From assembly GCF_001298735.1 (NCBI RefSeq), contig NZ_CYSP01000001.1, forward strand, positions 1 to 64,000: a stretch of DNA of 64,000 nt, given 5' to 3'. Every line of letters begins with the position of its first letter. Within the stretch, counting starts at the first letter, position 1. This document shows positions 34,029 through 44,724 of the stretch, one piece after another. Made by a program: the position numbers and the translations under genes. This DNA is from Propionispora sp. 2/2-37. Its GTDB lineage: Bacteria; Bacillota; Negativicutes; Propionisporales; Propionisporaceae. The notes under the pieces are model-generated. The model ran no database searches. It saw nothing but the letters and a program-made list of their open reading frames with translations, and was not told the DNA's origin.

Positions 34029-34067
34029 GCGTAATGATATTTATTATATATGGGGATGGTGCAGCTA

Positions 34068-34940
34068 ATGTCGGCACGCATATTGGACGGAAAATTTTAT
34101 GCCAGCAAGATAAAAGAGGAAACGAAGGCAGCTATTGCCAATTTGCAGCATAACTATGGGGTTACTCCCGGCTTGACGGTGGTGATTGTCGGTGAAGACC
34201 CGGCATCGCAAATTTATGTGGCGAATAAGCATAAAACCGGTCTGGAAATGGGCATTGGTTCTGAGGTAATCCGTTTGCCGGAAGCAGTCGGTAAGGAGGA
34301 ACTGCTGGCAGTTATCGCCCGTTTAAATCAGGATGTCAATGTTCATGGGATTTTAGTGCAATTACCATTGCCGCAACATATCAAGCAGTATGAAACCGAA
34401 ATAGTCAACTCTATCGACCCGCTCAAGGATGTCGACGGCTTTCATCCGGTTAATGCCGGTAAGCTGGCAATCGGTGAGGAAGGGCTGGTGCCTTGTACGC
34501 CCAATGGCTGTATTCGGCTGCTGGAACTTGCAGATATTCCGGTTGAGGGGAAACGGGCTGTGGTCATTGGCCGCAGCAATATTGTCGGCAAACCGATGTT
34601 CCATTTGCTACTGGCCCGCCACGCCACGGTTACGGTCTGCCATTCACGTACTCAAAATTTAGCGGAAGTAACCCGCGAAGCTGATATTCTGGTGGCTGCC
34701 ATAGGCAAACCAAAGTTTGTCACCCCGGAAATGGTAAAACCGGGAGCGGTCATTCTCGATGTGGGCATTAACCGTGTCGGTGAAAGGAAAATTGTCGGTG
34801 ATGTTGATTTTGAGGCCGTACAGGATGTTGCAGGGGCAATTACTCCTGTCCCGGGCGGTGTCGGGGTGCTGACTATTGCTATGCTGATGCATAACACGGT
34901 AAGAGCGGCCCAATTACAGCAGAAAAAAATGATATACTGA
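34068..34940 (+). CDS. folD: Methylene-THF dehydrogenase/cyclohydrolase FolD
   Basis: The 290-residue bifunctional enzyme has YVANKHKTGLEMGI with the catalytic Tyr/Lys region, VHGILVQLPLPQHI, DVDGFHPVNAGKL, the NADP-binding VIGRSNIVGKPMFHLL and PVPGGVGVLTIAML. It interconverts 5,10-methylene-THF and 10-formyl-THF. ATG 34068, after GGGGATGG, gives the normal N-terminus. Next to formate-THF ligase it forms the methyl-branch core of acetogenesis or serves purine and serine one-carbon supply. Confidence 0.95.
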   Translation: MSARILDGKFYASKIKEETKAAIANLQHNYGVTPGLTVVIVGEDPASQIYVANKHKTGLEMGIGSEVIRLPEAVGKEELLAVIARLNQDVNVHGILVQLPLPQHIKQYETEIVNSIDPLKDVDGFHPVNAGKLAIGEEGLVPCTPNGCIRLLELADIPVEGKRAVVIGRSNIVGKPMFHLLLARHATVTVCHSRTQNLAEVTREADILVAAIGKPKFVTPEMVKPGAVILDVGINRVGERKIVGDVDFEAVQDVAGAITPVPGGVGVLTIAMLMHNTVRAAQLQQKKMIY

Positions 34941-34997
34941 ATAGACATTTGAATTCTAATTTAATAAAGGATAAGACGATGTAAAGGAGGTCTCGAG

Positions 34998-36665
34998 GTG
35001 AAGAGTGATGTGGAAATCGCACAGGCTGCGGTAATGAAACCAATCGCTGAAGTAGCTCGGGGGATAGGCATTTCGGAAGAGGAAATTGAACTTTACGGTA
35101 AATATAAAGCTAAAATTTCTTTACATGCTTGGGAGCGGATTAAAAACAATCCGGATGCAAAATTAGTTTTAGTAACGGCGATTAACCCTACTCCTGCCGG
35201 GGAGGGAAAGACAACGACAACAGTTGGTCTTGGCGATGCCCTGCGACGTATGGAGAAAAAGGTACTGATTGCCCTGCGGGAACCTTCGCTGGGGCCTTGT
35301 TTTGGCGTAAAAGGCGGCGCGGCAGGTGGCGGGTATGCACAAATTGTGCCGATGGAAGATATAAATTTGCATTTTACCGGAGATTTTCATGCAGTTACTA
35401 CTGCTCATAACTTGCTGGCCGCTGTCATTGATAACCATATCCATCATGGCAATGAGTTGGGAATTGATCCTCGCCGCATTACCTGGCGGCGGGTTGTGGA
35501 CTTAAATGACCGGGCATTGCGTTCCATTATTTGCGGCCTTGGGGGAAAAGTTAACGGTGTGCCGCGGGAAAGCGGTTTTGATATCACGGTTGCTTCGGAA
35601 ATGATGGCTATTTTATGTCTGGCAAGTGATCTTGAGGATATGAAGAGGCGTATCGGCCGGATTATCGTGGCCTACACCTATGATGGCCAGCCTGTTACCG
35701 TGGAAAACTTACAGGTGACCGGCGCTTTAACGCTGCTTTTTAAAGATGCGATAAAGCCGAATTTGGTACAAACATTGGAAAATACACCGGCTTTTGTCCA
35801 TGGTGGGCCATTTGCTAATATCGCCCATGGCTGTAACAGCGTTATGGCTACCAAGTATGCTCTGAAACTGGCAGATGTTGTCGTTACGGAAGCCGGTTTT
35901 GGTGCTGACCTAGGGGCGGAAAAATTTCTTAATATCAAGTGCCGGTTCGCGGGTATAAAACCGTCGGCAGTAGTGATTGTTGCTACGGTACGGGCGCTTA
36001 AAATGCATGGCGGAGTGCCAAAAAGCGATCTGGCAGGAGAAAATTTCCCTGCCCTGGAGCGGGGAATGAATAATTTGGTCAAGCATATCGAAAATACACA
36101 AAAGTATGGTTTGCCGGCGGTCGTGGCTGTTAATGCTTTTCCCACCGATACCCAGGCTGAACTTTCTTACGTGAGGGAAAAATGTGTTGTTTTAGGGGCC
36201 GAGGTTGCCGTTTCGGAGGTATGGGCCAAGGGCGGTGACGGTGGATTGGTTTTAGCGGAAAAAGTGCTGCAAGCCTGTGAACGGGAGAATCAATTCCGCT
36301 TTATCTATAACGAACAGGACCCCATTAAAGATAAGATAGCCGCCATTGCCAAAGAAATCTATGGGGCGGCTGGCGTTCAGTATACGGCTGTTGCCGAAAA
36401 AACCATACAGGAACTTATAAAACTGGGTTTTGACAAGACTCCGATATGTATGGCCAAAACGCAGTATTCGTTGAGTGATGATATGACCAAGATAGGGCGG
36501 CCGCAGGGATTTTTCATAACAGTACGGGAGGTAAGAGTAGCGGCGGGAGCCGGGTTCCTAATTGCACTCACCGGTGAAATCATGACTATGCCGGGTTTAC
36601 CGAAACGGCCGGCTGCGGAAAGAATGGATATTGACAATGAGGGAACTATTGTCGGTATCTTTTAG
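34998..36665 (+). CDS. fhs: Formate-tetrahydrofolate ligase
   Basis: The 555-residue ATP-dependent ligase has the Walker-type loop [16 protein letters not shown] near residues 64-79, [18 protein letters not shown] near 95, the [15 protein letters not shown] segment and [11 protein letters not shown] near 375. It activates formate as 10-formyl-THF. GTG start follows AAAGGAGG. It is the first folate step of the Wood-Ljungdahl pathway, although it is also common in non-acetogens. Confidence 0.97.
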   Translation: MKSDVEIAQAAVMKPIAEVARGIGISEEEIELYGKYKAKISLHAWERIKNNPDAKLVLVTAINPTPAGEGKTTTTVGLGDALRRMEKKVLIALREPSLGPCFGVKGGAAGGGYAQIVPMEDINLHFTGDFHAVTTAHNLLAAVIDNHIHHGNELGIDPRRITWRRVVDLNDRALRSIICGLGGKVNGVPRESGFDITVASEMMAILCLASDLEDMKRRIGRIIVAYTYDGQPVTVENLQVTGALTLLFKDAIKPNLVQTLENTPAFVHGGPFANIAHGCNSVMATKYALKLADVVVTEAGFGADLGAEKFLNIKCRFAGIKPSAVVIVATVRALKMHGGVPKSDLAGENFPALERGMNNLVKHIENTQKYGLPAVVAVNAFPTDTQAELSYVREKCVVLGAEVAVSEVWAKGGDGGLVLAEKVLQACERENQFRFIYNEQDPIKDKIAAIAKEIYGAAGVQYTAVAEKTIQELIKLGFDKTPICMAKTQYSLSDDMTKIGRPQGFFITVREVRVAAGAGFLIALTGEIMTMPGLPKRPAAERMDIDNEGTIVGIF

Positions 36666-36708
36666 ATAGAAAATGCCAGGGCAGTTTGCCCTGCTTGAGG
36701 AGGGTATC

Positions 36709-37563
36709 ATGTATAAAATACTTGCTAAACAAGAATTGGCGCCAAATGTAAAGATGTTTGAAATGCAGGCGCCGCGTATTGCTAAAAAGGCACAACCGGG
36801 TCAATTTGTCATTTTGCGAATTGATGAGGATGGTGAACGCGTTCCTTTAACCATAGCCGACTTTGACCGTGAAAAGGGAAGCATTACGCTTATTTTTCAG
36901 GAAGTTGGGGCTACAACCAAGTTGTTGGGAGCATTAGAAGCAGGGGACAGCTTACTGGATCTCGTTGGACCGTTGGGGAAACCCACACATATTGAAAATT
37001 TTGGCACTGTGGTTTGCGTAGGCGGTGGCATCGGTATTGCTCCGGTATATCCCATTGCCAGAGGAATGAAGCAAGCCGGTAATCATGTTATCTCAATCAT
37101 TGGTGCCCGCAACAGGGACATATTGATTTATGAAGAAGAAATGGCTGCCGTCAGTGACACTCTCTATATTGCAACCGATGACGGATCCAAAGGGCAGAAA
37201 GGTTTTGTTACCGATCCTTTGAAACAAATGATTGCCGAAGGAAAGAAAATAGATCTGGTCATTGCCATTGGCCCGGTGATTATGATGCGCAATGTGGCTG
37301 AAGTAACCAGACCGCATGAGATACCTACCGTGGTCAGTTTAAATCCGATTATGGTTGACGGGACGGGTATGTGTGGCGGCTGTCGCGTTTCGGTTGGGAA
37401 TGAGAATAAGTTTGCCTGTGTTGACGGGCCGGAATTTGACGCCCATAAAATCGATTTTGCCGGTTTGGTCGCACGGCAGCGTATGTATGTCGACAAGGAA
37501 AAAAAGCATAGCGAGCATTGTGTAAGCAAAAAGGTAGGTGGATGTAAATGTCACTCTCATTAA
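36709..37563 (+). CDS. nfnA: NADP-reducing ferredoxin oxidoreductase subunit NfnA
   Basis: The 284-residue ferredoxin-NADP reductase-like subunit has a FAD-binding barrel (QFVILRIDEDGERVPLTIAD), an NAD-binding Rossmann part (VCVGGGIGIAPVYPIARG near residue 102) and a C-terminal [2Fe-2S] site, GMCGGCRVSV with FACVDGPEFD. With NfnB it forms the electron-bifurcating transhydrogenase that couples NADH, NADPH and ferredoxin. The ATG follows GAGGAGGG. It overlaps nfnB by 16 bases. Confidence 0.9.
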   Translation: MYKILAKQELAPNVKMFEMQAPRIAKKAQPGQFVILRIDEDGERVPLTIADFDREKGSITLIFQEVGATTKLLGALEAGDSLLDLVGPLGKPTHIENFGTVVCVGGGIGIAPVYPIARGMKQAGNHVISIIGARNRDILIYEEEMAAVSDTLYIATDDGSKGQKGFVTDPLKQMIAEGKKIDLVIAIGPVIMMRNVAEVTRPHEIPTVVSLNPIMVDGTGMCGGCRVSVGNENKFACVDGPEFDAHKIDFAGLVARQRMYVDKEKKHSEHCVSKKVGGCKCHSH

Positions 37564-38948
37564 AAAAGAATGTGATGCCGGAACAGGATGCTAAAATGAG
37601 GGCACGCAATTTCAACGAAGTTGCTTTAGGGTATGATGATGAACTGGCCCGTGCAGAAGCCGAGCGCTGTTTGTCCTGTAAAGCTGCACCCTGCCGTAAG
37701 GGCTGCCCGGTTGATGTGGATATCCCTACTTTTATTAAGCATATTAAAGAGGGAGACGTGGAAGCGGCAATAGCCAGTATTAAAGAGGTTAACCGATTAC
37801 CGGCTGTTTGCGGGCGAGTTTGTCCCCAAGAAGACCAATGTGAAAAATTCTGCGTATTGGCTAAGAGAGGCGAGGCAGTTGGCATTGGCCGGCTGGAACG
37901 GTATGCGGCCGATTATGCCCGCACCAAAGGAGAACGCATCCAGGCGATTGAGCCGGCACCGGATGCACCAAGAGTGGCCATTATCGGCTCAGGTCCGGCG
38001 AGCCTGACTGCTGCCGGTGAACTGGCGAAAAAAGGGTGCCGTGTGACGGTTTTTGAAGCCCTGCACTTGCCGGGAGGAGTCTTGATGTACGGCATTCCGG
38101 AGTTTCGTCTGCCCAAGGACATCGTACAGGCGGAAATCGATAATTTACGTAAAATGGGCGTTGAAATCGAGGTTAATGCCGTTATTGGCAAAACCTTTAC
38201 TGTTGACGAGTTAATGGAAGAAGAAGGGTTTGACGCTGTCTTCATCGGCACGGGAGCCGGTTTACCGCATTTTATGGGAATACCGGGCGAAAATTTGAAT
38301 GGAGTGTATTCGGCCAATGAATTCTTAACCCGCTGCAATCTCATGAAAGCCTACCGTTTTCCGGAATCGGGGACACCCATTCATGTAGGTAAAAAGGTGG
38401 CCGTGGTTGGTGGCGGCAATGTTGCCATGGACGCAGCACGCACTGCTTTACGGCTGGGGGCTGAAGAAGTGCATATTGTCTACCGGCGTTCCGAGACGGA
38501 ATTGCCGGCAAGGCTGGAAGAAATACATCATGCCAAAGAAGAAGGGATCATCTTTACCTTATTGACGGCTCCGGTCGAGGTACAGGGCAGTGAAGGCTGG
38601 GTTACCGGACTTAAGTGTATTCGTATGGAACTGGGCGAGCCGGATGCCTCCGGGCGCCGCCGCCCGGTAGAAATTGCCGGATCGGAGTTTGTCCTGGAAA
38701 CAGATACCGTCGTGATTGCGATTGGACAGGGGCCCAACCCATTGGTTCAGTCTACAACTAAAGGACTGGAAACCAATAAAAAGGGAAATATTGTAGCCGA
38801 TGAAGAAACCGGGGCAACCAGCAAGCCTAGCGTTTTTGCCGGCGGGGACATTGTTACCGGTGCGGCAACCGTTATTCTGGCTATGGGGGCCGGTAAAAAG
38901 GCAGCGGAAGCCATTTATAATTATCTGAAAGAAAAACATAAATTATAA
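37548..38948 (+). CDS. nfnB: NADP-reducing ferredoxin oxidoreductase subunit NfnB
   Basis: The 466-residue flavoprotein resembles the small subunit of glutamate synthase. The N-terminal domain binds two [4Fe-4S] clusters (CLSCKAAPCRKGCPVDVDIP and CGRVCPQEDQCEKFC). FAD-binding (IIGSGPASLTAAGELAKKG) and NADPH-binding (VVGGGNVAMDAARTALRLG) motifs follow, and AGGDIVTGAATVILAMGAGK near the end. The overlap with an NfnA partner and the absence of a glutamate synthase large subunit favour NfnB over GltD. Confidence 0.9.
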   Translation: MSLSLKKNVMPEQDAKMRARNFNEVALGYDDELARAEAERCLSCKAAPCRKGCPVDVDIPTFIKHIKEGDVEAAIASIKEVNRLPAVCGRVCPQEDQCEKFCVLAKRGEAVGIGRLERYAADYARTKGERIQAIEPAPDAPRVAIIGSGPASLTAAGELAKKGCRVTVFEALHLPGGVLMYGIPEFRLPKDIVQAEIDNLRKMGVEIEVNAVIGKTFTVDELMEEEGFDAVFIGTGAGLPHFMGIPGENLNGVYSANEFLTRCNLMKAYRFPESGTPIHVGKKVAVVGGGNVAMDAARTALRLGAEEVHIVYRRSETELPARLEEIHHAKEEGIIFTLLTAPVEVQGSEGWVTGLKCIRMELGEPDASGRRRPVEIAGSEFVLETDTVVIAIGQGPNPLVQSTTKGLETNKKGNIVADEETGATSKPSVFAGGDIVTGAATVILAMGAGKKAAEAIYNYLKEKHKL

Positions 38949-38951
38949 ATC

Positions 38952-38980
38952 TTGACATTGATTTGTGGACGGAGTATATT
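38952..38980 (+). promoter_or_regulatory. Predicted sigma-A promoter of valS leader
   Basis: TTGACA (38952-38957), exactly 17 bases, then TATATT (38975-38980): a near-consensus promoter, 4 bases after the nfnB stop codon and ahead of the T-box leader. Confidence 0.85.
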
Positions 38981-38987
38981 GTAAATA

Positions 38988-39245
38988 CGATATTGAAAAG
39001 TTATGATGGGAAGAGTAGGCTGTCTACCGGCTGTCAGAGAGGAAATCCCAGGCTGTGAGATTTCTCAGGCGGTGTAGCTCAAGGTCATCCCGGAACTGTT
39101 GCGCTGAAAATAGTAGTAGGTGCAATCGTTGGCCGCGTTAAGGCCGTATTGAGTCCGCCGGATAGTTTTATTTGGCTGGAAAGCAAGGTGGTACCACGAA
39201 AGCTTGGCTCTTTCGTCCTTACAGGATGAAAGAGCTTTCTTATTT
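38988..39245 (+). promoter_or_regulatory. T-box riboswitch upstream of valS
   Basis: The leader has the T-box hallmark AAGGTGGTACCACG at 39185-39198, an AGAGAG-type Stem I element near 39040 (CAGAGAGGAAATCCC), and a probable specifier GTC (valine) at 39084-39086 in the AAGGTCATCC segment. A terminator hairpin GCTCTTTCGTCCT/AGGATGAAAGAGC follows (39207-39219 with 39223-39235), then TTTCTTATTTT. Uncharged tRNA-Val would stabilise the antiterminator and switch on valS. Confidence 0.93.
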
Positions 39246-39266
39246 TATCCACTAGGAGGCTATGGA

Positions 39267-41918
39267 ATGGAGCAAAATATTCCTACGGTATATGATCCTC
39301 AGTCAGTAGAGAAAAAATGGTATGAATTTTGGGAGAAGAATGGTCTGTTTCACGCGGAAGCAACAAAAGATAAAGAACCGTTCAGTATTGTTATACCACC
39401 TCCGAATGTAACCGGTCAGTTGCACATGGGGCATGCCTTGGATAATACCCTGCAGGATATTTTAGTTCGCTGGCGCAGAATGCAGGGCTATAATACGTTA
39501 TGGATGCCGGGTACCGATCACGCCGGTATTGCAACACAGATTAAAGTGGAGGAAATGCTGGCTAAGGACAATATTTCCCGCCATGACTTAGGACGCGAGA
39601 AATTTATTGAGAAGGTGTGGGAATGGAAGCAGCGTTTTGGCAGCCGCATCCTGACCCAGCTTAAGAGTCTGGGGGCTTCCTGTGACTGGCAGCGCGAGCG
39701 CTTCACTATGGACGAGGGTTGCTCGCAGGCCGTCAGGGAAGTGTTTGTAAGCCTTTATGAAAAAGGGCTTATTTACCAGGGCAAGCGAATTACGAACTGG
39801 TGTCCGCGCTGTCATACGGCTCTCAGTGATATTGAAGTTGAACATGAGGAACAGCCGGGGCATTTATATCATATCTGTTACCATGTGGAGGGAAATGCAA
39901 ACGAGTCTCTGGTTGTAGCGACCACCCGCCCGGAAACCATTCTGGGAGATACTGCCGTTGCGGTTCATCCGGAGGATGCCAGATATAAACATTTGATTGG
40001 GAAAAGGTTGGTATTGCCGCTGGTTGGCCGCAGTATTCCGGTTATTGCCGATGAATATGTCGACCCGTCTTTTGGTACGGGAGCAGTCAAGGTAACTCCT
40101 GCCCATGATCCCAACGACTTTGAAATGGGACTAAGGCACCAGTTAACACAGATTGTTGTAATCACTCCTGATGGGACAATGGCTCAAGACACCGGTAAAT
40201 ATGCAGGCATGGATCGCTATCAATGCCGTAAAGAATTGGTTGCAGATCTTAAAAGTCAAGGGTTTTTGACCAAACTCGAAGATCATTCACATGCCGTAGG
40301 ACACTGCCAACGCTGTGCAACGATTGTTGAGCCGTTAATATCCAAACAATGGTTTGTCCGGATGCAGCCGCTGGCTGAGCCGGCTATTGCCGCTGTCCAT
40401 TCGGGGAAGATTAAATTTGTTCCGGAACGTTTTACTAAAATCTACTTGAACTGGCTGGAAAATATCCGTGACTGGTGCATTTCACGGCAAATCTGGTGGG
40501 GGCATCGTATTCCGGCCTGGCATTGTGAATGCGGCGAAACCTTTGTAGCACGTGAAGAGGTCAAATTATGTCCGAAATGCGGCGGAAAACCCACGCAGGA
40601 CCCGGACGTGCTGGATACCTGGTTCAGTTCAGCTTTATGGCCATTTTCGACGATGGGGTGGCCGGAAAAAACAGCAGAACTGGCCGCCTTCTATCCGACC
40701 AGTGTTTTGGTAACGGGTTATGACATTATTTTCTTCTGGGTAGCCCGGATGATTATGATGGGGCTGGAATTTCAGAAAGATATCCCGTTTGAACACGTAT
40801 TCATCCATGGTCTGGTGCGGGATTCCCAGGGGCGGAAGATGAGTAAGTCACTGGGAAATGGTATAGATCCTTTAGAGGTCATTGAAAAATATGGTGCGGA
40901 CACCCTGCGTTTTACACTGGTTACCGGAAATACGCCTGGCAATGATATGCGTTTTTACTGGGAACGGGTGGAGTCAAGCCGTAATTTTTCTAATAAATTG
41001 TGGAATGCATCACGGTTTGTATTGATGAACTTAGCGGATTTTGATGCAGCTTTCCGACCGGATTCCGCCAGCTTTACGCTGGCAGATCGATGGATTATCA
41101 GCCGTCAGGCTCAGGTAAGCAGGGAAGTTACCCGTAATCTGCAAAAGTTTGAATTGGGAGAAGCGGCCCGGCTGCTTTACGAATTTATATGGAATGAGTA
41201 TTGCGACTGGTATATTGAAACAGCTAAGTCCCGGTTATACAGCAGGGAAAACGAAGGGGAAAAAGCAACAGCCCAGTATGTATTGTGGTCAGTACTTAAA
41301 AATACGCTGAAGCTTTTGCATCCGTTTATGCCATTTATTACCGAAAGTATCTGGCAGTATTTGCCGCATAAGGGTATCAGCATAATGACTGCCAAATGGC
41401 CGGAGCAGGAAGATCACGGACAAATCGATGTGCAGGCAGAAACCTATATGGCGGTTATCATGGAAACCATAAAAGCTATTCGGAATATGCGTGCTGAAGT
41501 CAATGTTCCGCCGGGAAGAAAAAGTGAAGTGATTTTGCAAACGGCCAGTTCCGACTTGAAACAGATTTTAATAGATAATGTTCAGTATCTGCAAAGTTTG
41601 GCCGCTGTAGACCCGGTGAGAATCGAGGCATTGACCGACAGCAAACCCGATAATGCCATGACGGCCGTGGTTAACGGGGTGGAAGTTTATCTGCCGTTAA
41701 AAGGATTAATTGATGTGGAGAAAGAAACCACGCGTCTGAACAAAGAACTGGCTGCTTTAGCTAAAGAACTTGACCGTATAGCCGGAAAGCTGGCCAACGA
41801 GGGTTTTGTATCCAAGGCGCCTGCTGCGGTTATTGAAAAAGAACGGGCCAAGGAGCAGGAGTATCGCGAAAAAAGCCTGGCCATTCAGGAACGCCTGGCT
41901 TATTTAGCAAAACTATAA
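39267..41918 (+). CDS. valS: Valine-tRNA ligase
   Basis: The 883-residue class I synthetase has the HIGH-type motif in [17 protein letters not shown] near residue 48, an editing (CP1) domain with [19 protein letters not shown] near 215, the tryptophan-rich [25 protein letters not shown] in [14 protein letters not shown] near 530, and a C-terminal coiled-coil arm. ATG 39267 after AGGAGG is chosen over the longer frame, which would start inside the T-box terminator. Confidence 0.97.
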   Translation: MEQNIPTVYDPQSVEKKWYEFWEKNGLFHAEATKDKEPFSIVIPPPNVTGQLHMGHALDNTLQDILVRWRRMQGYNTLWMPGTDHAGIATQIKVEEMLAKDNISRHDLGREKFIEKVWEWKQRFGSRILTQLKSLGASCDWQRERFTMDEGCSQAVREVFVSLYEKGLIYQGKRITNWCPRCHTALSDIEVEHEEQPGHLYHICYHVEGNANESLVVATTRPETILGDTAVAVHPEDARYKHLIGKRLVLPLVGRSIPVIADEYVDPSFGTGAVKVTPAHDPNDFEMGLRHQLTQIVVITPDGTMAQDTGKYAGMDRYQCRKELVADLKSQGFLTKLEDHSHAVGHCQRCATIVEPLISKQWFVRMQPLAEPAIAAVHSGKIKFVPERFTKIYLNWLENIRDWCISRQIWWGHRIPAWHCECGETFVAREEVKLCPKCGGKPTQDPDVLDTWFSSALWPFSTMGWPEKTAELAAFYPTSVLVTGYDIIFFWVARMIMMGLEFQKDIPFEHVFIHGLVRDSQGRKMSKSLGNGIDPLEVIEKYGADTLRFTLVTGNTPGNDMRFYWERVESSRNFSNKLWNASRFVLMNLADFDAAFRPDSASFTLADRWIISRQAQVSREVTRNLQKFELGEAARLLYEFIWNEYCDWYIETAKSRLYSRENEGEKATAQYVLWSVLKNTLKLLHPFMPFITESIWQYLPHKGISIMTAKWPEQEDHGQIDVQAETYMAVIMETIKAIRNMRAEVNVPPGRKSEVILQTASSDLKQILIDNVQYLQSLAAVDPVRIEALTDSKPDNAMTAVVNGVEVYLPLKGLIDVEKETTRLNKELAALAKELDRIAGKLANEGFVSKAPAAVIEKERAKEQEYREKSLAIQERLAYLAKL

Positions 41919-41934
41919 AAAGGGAAAGAATAGT

Positions 41935-43233
41935 ATGAACTATGAAGAGGCACTGACATATCTGGCGGCATTAAACAAGTTCGGCATTCAGCTGGGATTA
42001 ACCAGGATCAGAATCTTGTTGGAGCTTATGGGAAATCCGCAGCAGCGGTTTAAAACAGTGCATGTAACCGGTACAAACGGTAAGGGATCCACAGCGGCCA
42101 TGCTGGCAAGTATATTAAAAGTCAGCGGGATAAGAACGGGGCTGTACACATCACCGCATCTGACTTCCTATACGGAACGTTTTACCATTAACGGGCTGGA
42201 AATTACCAAATCCGATTTTGCGGCAGTTATTGAAATTACCCGGCATTTTGTTGCAAAGATGCTGGCCGAAGGAAACGAACAGCCGACGGAATTTGAAGTG
42301 TTGACAGCTGCCGCCTTTTATTGGTTCGCAGAGAGTGAAGTAGAATATGCCGTTATTGAAGTAGGACTCGGCGGATTATTGGATTCGACCAATGTAATTG
42401 TGCCGGAGGTGGCGGTGGTCACCAATGTAGCGCTTGATCATACCAACCGTTGTGGCCAAAGTGTGGCGGAGATAGCCGTACATAAAGCCGGTATCATCAA
42501 ACCAGGTGTGCCTGTGGTTACAGCTGCCGACGGCGATGCCTTGCGTGTAATAGCAGCTACAGCACGCAGTGAATCGGCAGAACTTTTGATTTTCGGCAAG
42601 GATTTTGGCGGGAAAGCAGTAGCAAATCACGATCTTGTGCAAGAGGTGGAAATTGAAATAAAGCCTAGGATAGCGTCGCAATACACCCTTTCCCTGCTCG
42701 GTATTCATCAAGTAAAAAATGCGGCTGTTGCTGTTATGGCGGCAGAGGTTCTGGCACGGGATGAGAAAAGAATCAAGCAGGGGGCGATAGCCAGGGGGCT
42801 GGCAGCGGTTGTCTGGCCAGGACGTTTGGAGTTTTTTAATGGACAGCCGGTCTGTATTGTCGATGGAGCCCATAATCCCGCTGGTGCAATCACCTTACGG
42901 AAGAATTTAGATAGTCTTTTCCCTGACAAAAGCATTACTTTTTTGTTGGGAATACTGAGTGATAAGGATGTAGAGGGAATCCTTCAGGCGTTAATTCGTC
43001 CCTGTGATAAGGTAGTGGTTGCAGCTCCTCTATCGGAAAGAGCCGCTGATCCGGAAACGGTTGCCGGGAAAATAACGGCGGCAGCAGTAGAGACAACCAT
43101 AGCGATAGAACAGGGCTTGGAACGTGCTGCTGCTATTGCCGGACCAGACGGAGTTGTTTGCGCAGCAGGATCGCTGTATCTGATAGGAAATGTTCGTCAA
43201 GTTTTATTATGTAGACATTTTGGGTATAATTAG
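41935..43233 (+). CDS. folC: Folylpolyglutamate/dihydrofolate synthase
   Basis: The 432-residue Mur-ligase-like enzyme has the ATP loop VTGTNGKGSTAAML near residues 44-57, LYTSPHLTSYTERFTING, EVGLGGLLDSTNVI and VVDGAHNPAGA-type sequence (IVDGAHNPAGAITLRK) near 305. It adds glutamate to folates. It starts 16 bases after valS, so it is probably co-transcribed; valS-folC is a standard Firmicute pair. Confidence 0.95.
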   Translation: MNYEEALTYLAALNKFGIQLGLTRIRILLELMGNPQQRFKTVHVTGTNGKGSTAAMLASILKVSGIRTGLYTSPHLTSYTERFTINGLEITKSDFAAVIEITRHFVAKMLAEGNEQPTEFEVLTAAAFYWFAESEVEYAVIEVGLGGLLDSTNVIVPEVAVVTNVALDHTNRCGQSVAEIAVHKAGIIKPGVPVVTAADGDALRVIAATARSESAELLIFGKDFGGKAVANHDLVQEVEIEIKPRIASQYTLSLLGIHQVKNAAVAVMAAEVLARDEKRIKQGAIARGLAAVVWPGRLEFFNGQPVCIVDGAHNPAGAITLRKNLDSLFPDKSITFLLGILSDKDVEGILQALIRPCDKVVVAAPLSERAADPETVAGKITAAAVETTIAIEQGLERAAAIAGPDGVVCAAGSLYLIGNVRQVLLCRHFGYN

Positions 43234-43307
43234 GTATAATTATCTGGATATTTTGTATATTTTTTTGGTGAATTAAGTAAAAAACGATAATAAAATTAGG
43301 TGAAGAT

Positions 43308-44549
43308 GTGTTAAACAGACTGAATACAAGTAAGGCAATATATTTGATAGACTTAATCATTGAGCACTGCATTATGGCGGTTGCCTTTTTTTTGCCGCTG
43401 TCACTTAATGTTACCAGCGTATTGCTGGCAGCAGGCGGATTCTTCTGGCTGCTGAAAATGATTATGGCAAAGAGTATCTTTAGTCAACGTACTTTATTTG
43501 ATGGTTTAATCGTATTTTATGTCATCTGGTCAGGTTTATCTATAACAAATTCCCCGGATACTGATTTTAGTTCGTATAACTATTATCAGCTATTTGGTCG
43601 CTATGTTTTGATCTATTACCTTATCGTCAACAATATTCAGTCACAGGAGCAGTTGAAACGGCTGGTAAAATCAATGATGATTTCTGCTATTCTGGTAGTA
43701 ATGTACGGTTTTTATCAGTATACGCAGGGGATGGATATTTCCACTTTGGAATGGGTCGACGACCATCAGTTTCCTGAAATTAAAATCCGTGTTTTTTCTA
43801 CCTTGCATAATCCTAATTTGTTGGCAGGATTTTTGGTCATTATGTCGGCTATTATTGCCGGATTATCCTGCGGAGTGCAAAAGATACGGCATAGGGTTTT
43901 GCTGTACGGACTGCTTTTGATGCTGGCAGCCTGCCTGCTTTTTACCTATTCCCGTGGGGCGTGGGTAAGCATTCTGGCGGTGATTGTCATTTTCAGTTTG
44001 CTGTATAGCCGTAAATTTTTTTGGTTATTGTTACTCATACCGTTACTGTTGCTCTATGGGCAGCATAATGCCTGGGAACGGGTTCTTTCCATTTTTAATC
44101 CCACCGACACATCGGCGTCCATGCGCATGGCCCTATGGGAGAGCACCATGGCAATGATTATGGATAAGCCTTGGTTTGGCGTCGGCTGGGGCGCTTATTG
44201 GCTGGCGTATCCTCAATACGATTTTTATATTCATAATGCCGAGACAACGATTTTTCATGCTCATAATATGTATCTGGGGCTGGCAGCAGAAATCGGTATT
44301 CCGGGATTGCTTTCTTTTTTAGCGATTCTGTGCGGCCATATGCTATTGACGTTTAAACTGCTCAGGCAGGGCAGCAAATGGATGGCCGGGCTGATGCTGG
44401 GCATACTGGCCGCATTAGCCAGCCTGGCCGTTGGCGGAATAACCGACTATATTTTATTTAATATTCAAATGTCTATGCTATTTTGGCTTTTGCTTGCTAT
44501 TGTTACCGTAGCCTGGCAACTGGAAAAACGGCAATGGAAAAGACGTTGA
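43308..44549 (+). CDS. O-antigen ligase-like (WaaL/Wzy) membrane protein
   Basis: The 413-residue protein has 11-12 hydrophobic helices and a large extracytoplasmic loop. The Wzy_C signature region is visible: LFTYSRGAWVSILAV near residue 215, then SMRMALWESTMAMI and GVGWGAYWLAYPQYD, with the loop His in FHAHNMYLGLAAEIGI. Such proteins join lipid-linked glycans to lipid A core or polymerise O-units. With the envelope cluster at 6.3-14.4 kb it supports an outer membrane with glycosylated lipopolysaccharide. The GTG start has a moderate TAGGTGA site. Confidence 0.85.
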   Translation: MLNRLNTSKAIYLIDLIIEHCIMAVAFFLPLSLNVTSVLLAAGGFFWLLKMIMAKSIFSQRTLFDGLIVFYVIWSGLSITNSPDTDFSSYNYYQLFGRYVLIYYLIVNNIQSQEQLKRLVKSMMISAILVVMYGFYQYTQGMDISTLEWVDDHQFPEIKIRVFSTLHNPNLLAGFLVIMSAIIAGLSCGVQKIRHRVLLYGLLLMLAACLLFTYSRGAWVSILAVIVIFSLLYSRKFFWLLLLIPLLLLYGQHNAWERVLSIFNPTDTSASMRMALWESTMAMIMDKPWFGVGWGAYWLAYPQYDFYIHNAETTIFHAHNMYLGLAAEIGIPGLLSFLAILCGHMLLTFKLLRQGSKWMAGLMLGILAALASLAVGGITDYILFNIQMSMLFWLLLAIVTVAWQLEKRQWKRR

Positions 44550-44578
44550 CAAGAAAAGCGGAGGCCAACCCCTTTCTA

Positions 44579-44607
44579 TTGTGAATTGCTTTGTTGTGAA
44601 CTATAAT
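44579..44607 (+). promoter_or_regulatory. Predicted rex promoter with two TTGTGAA sites
   Basis: TTGTGA (44579-44584), 17 bases, TATAAT (44602-44607). The heptamer TTGTGAA, the Rex half-site, occurs twice in direct orientation (44579-44585 and 44594-44600), overlapping the -35 and spacer. Known Rex operators are inverted repeats, so autoregulation here is only suggested. Confidence 0.6.
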
Positions 44608-44724
44608 ATAAAATTGTATCAGACTTTTTTCATAGCAACATGTTTTTATTAAAATGTTGAAGAAAGGCAACAGTGCCTATAGATCTTTATTAAGGGGGGG
44701 AACCTTTTGAAAGAGGAATCCATC

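Noticed and set aside
37548..38948. Glutamate synthase small subunit GltD
   Set aside because: It overlaps an NfnA-type partner and has no large glutamate synthase subunit nearby, which favours NfnB.
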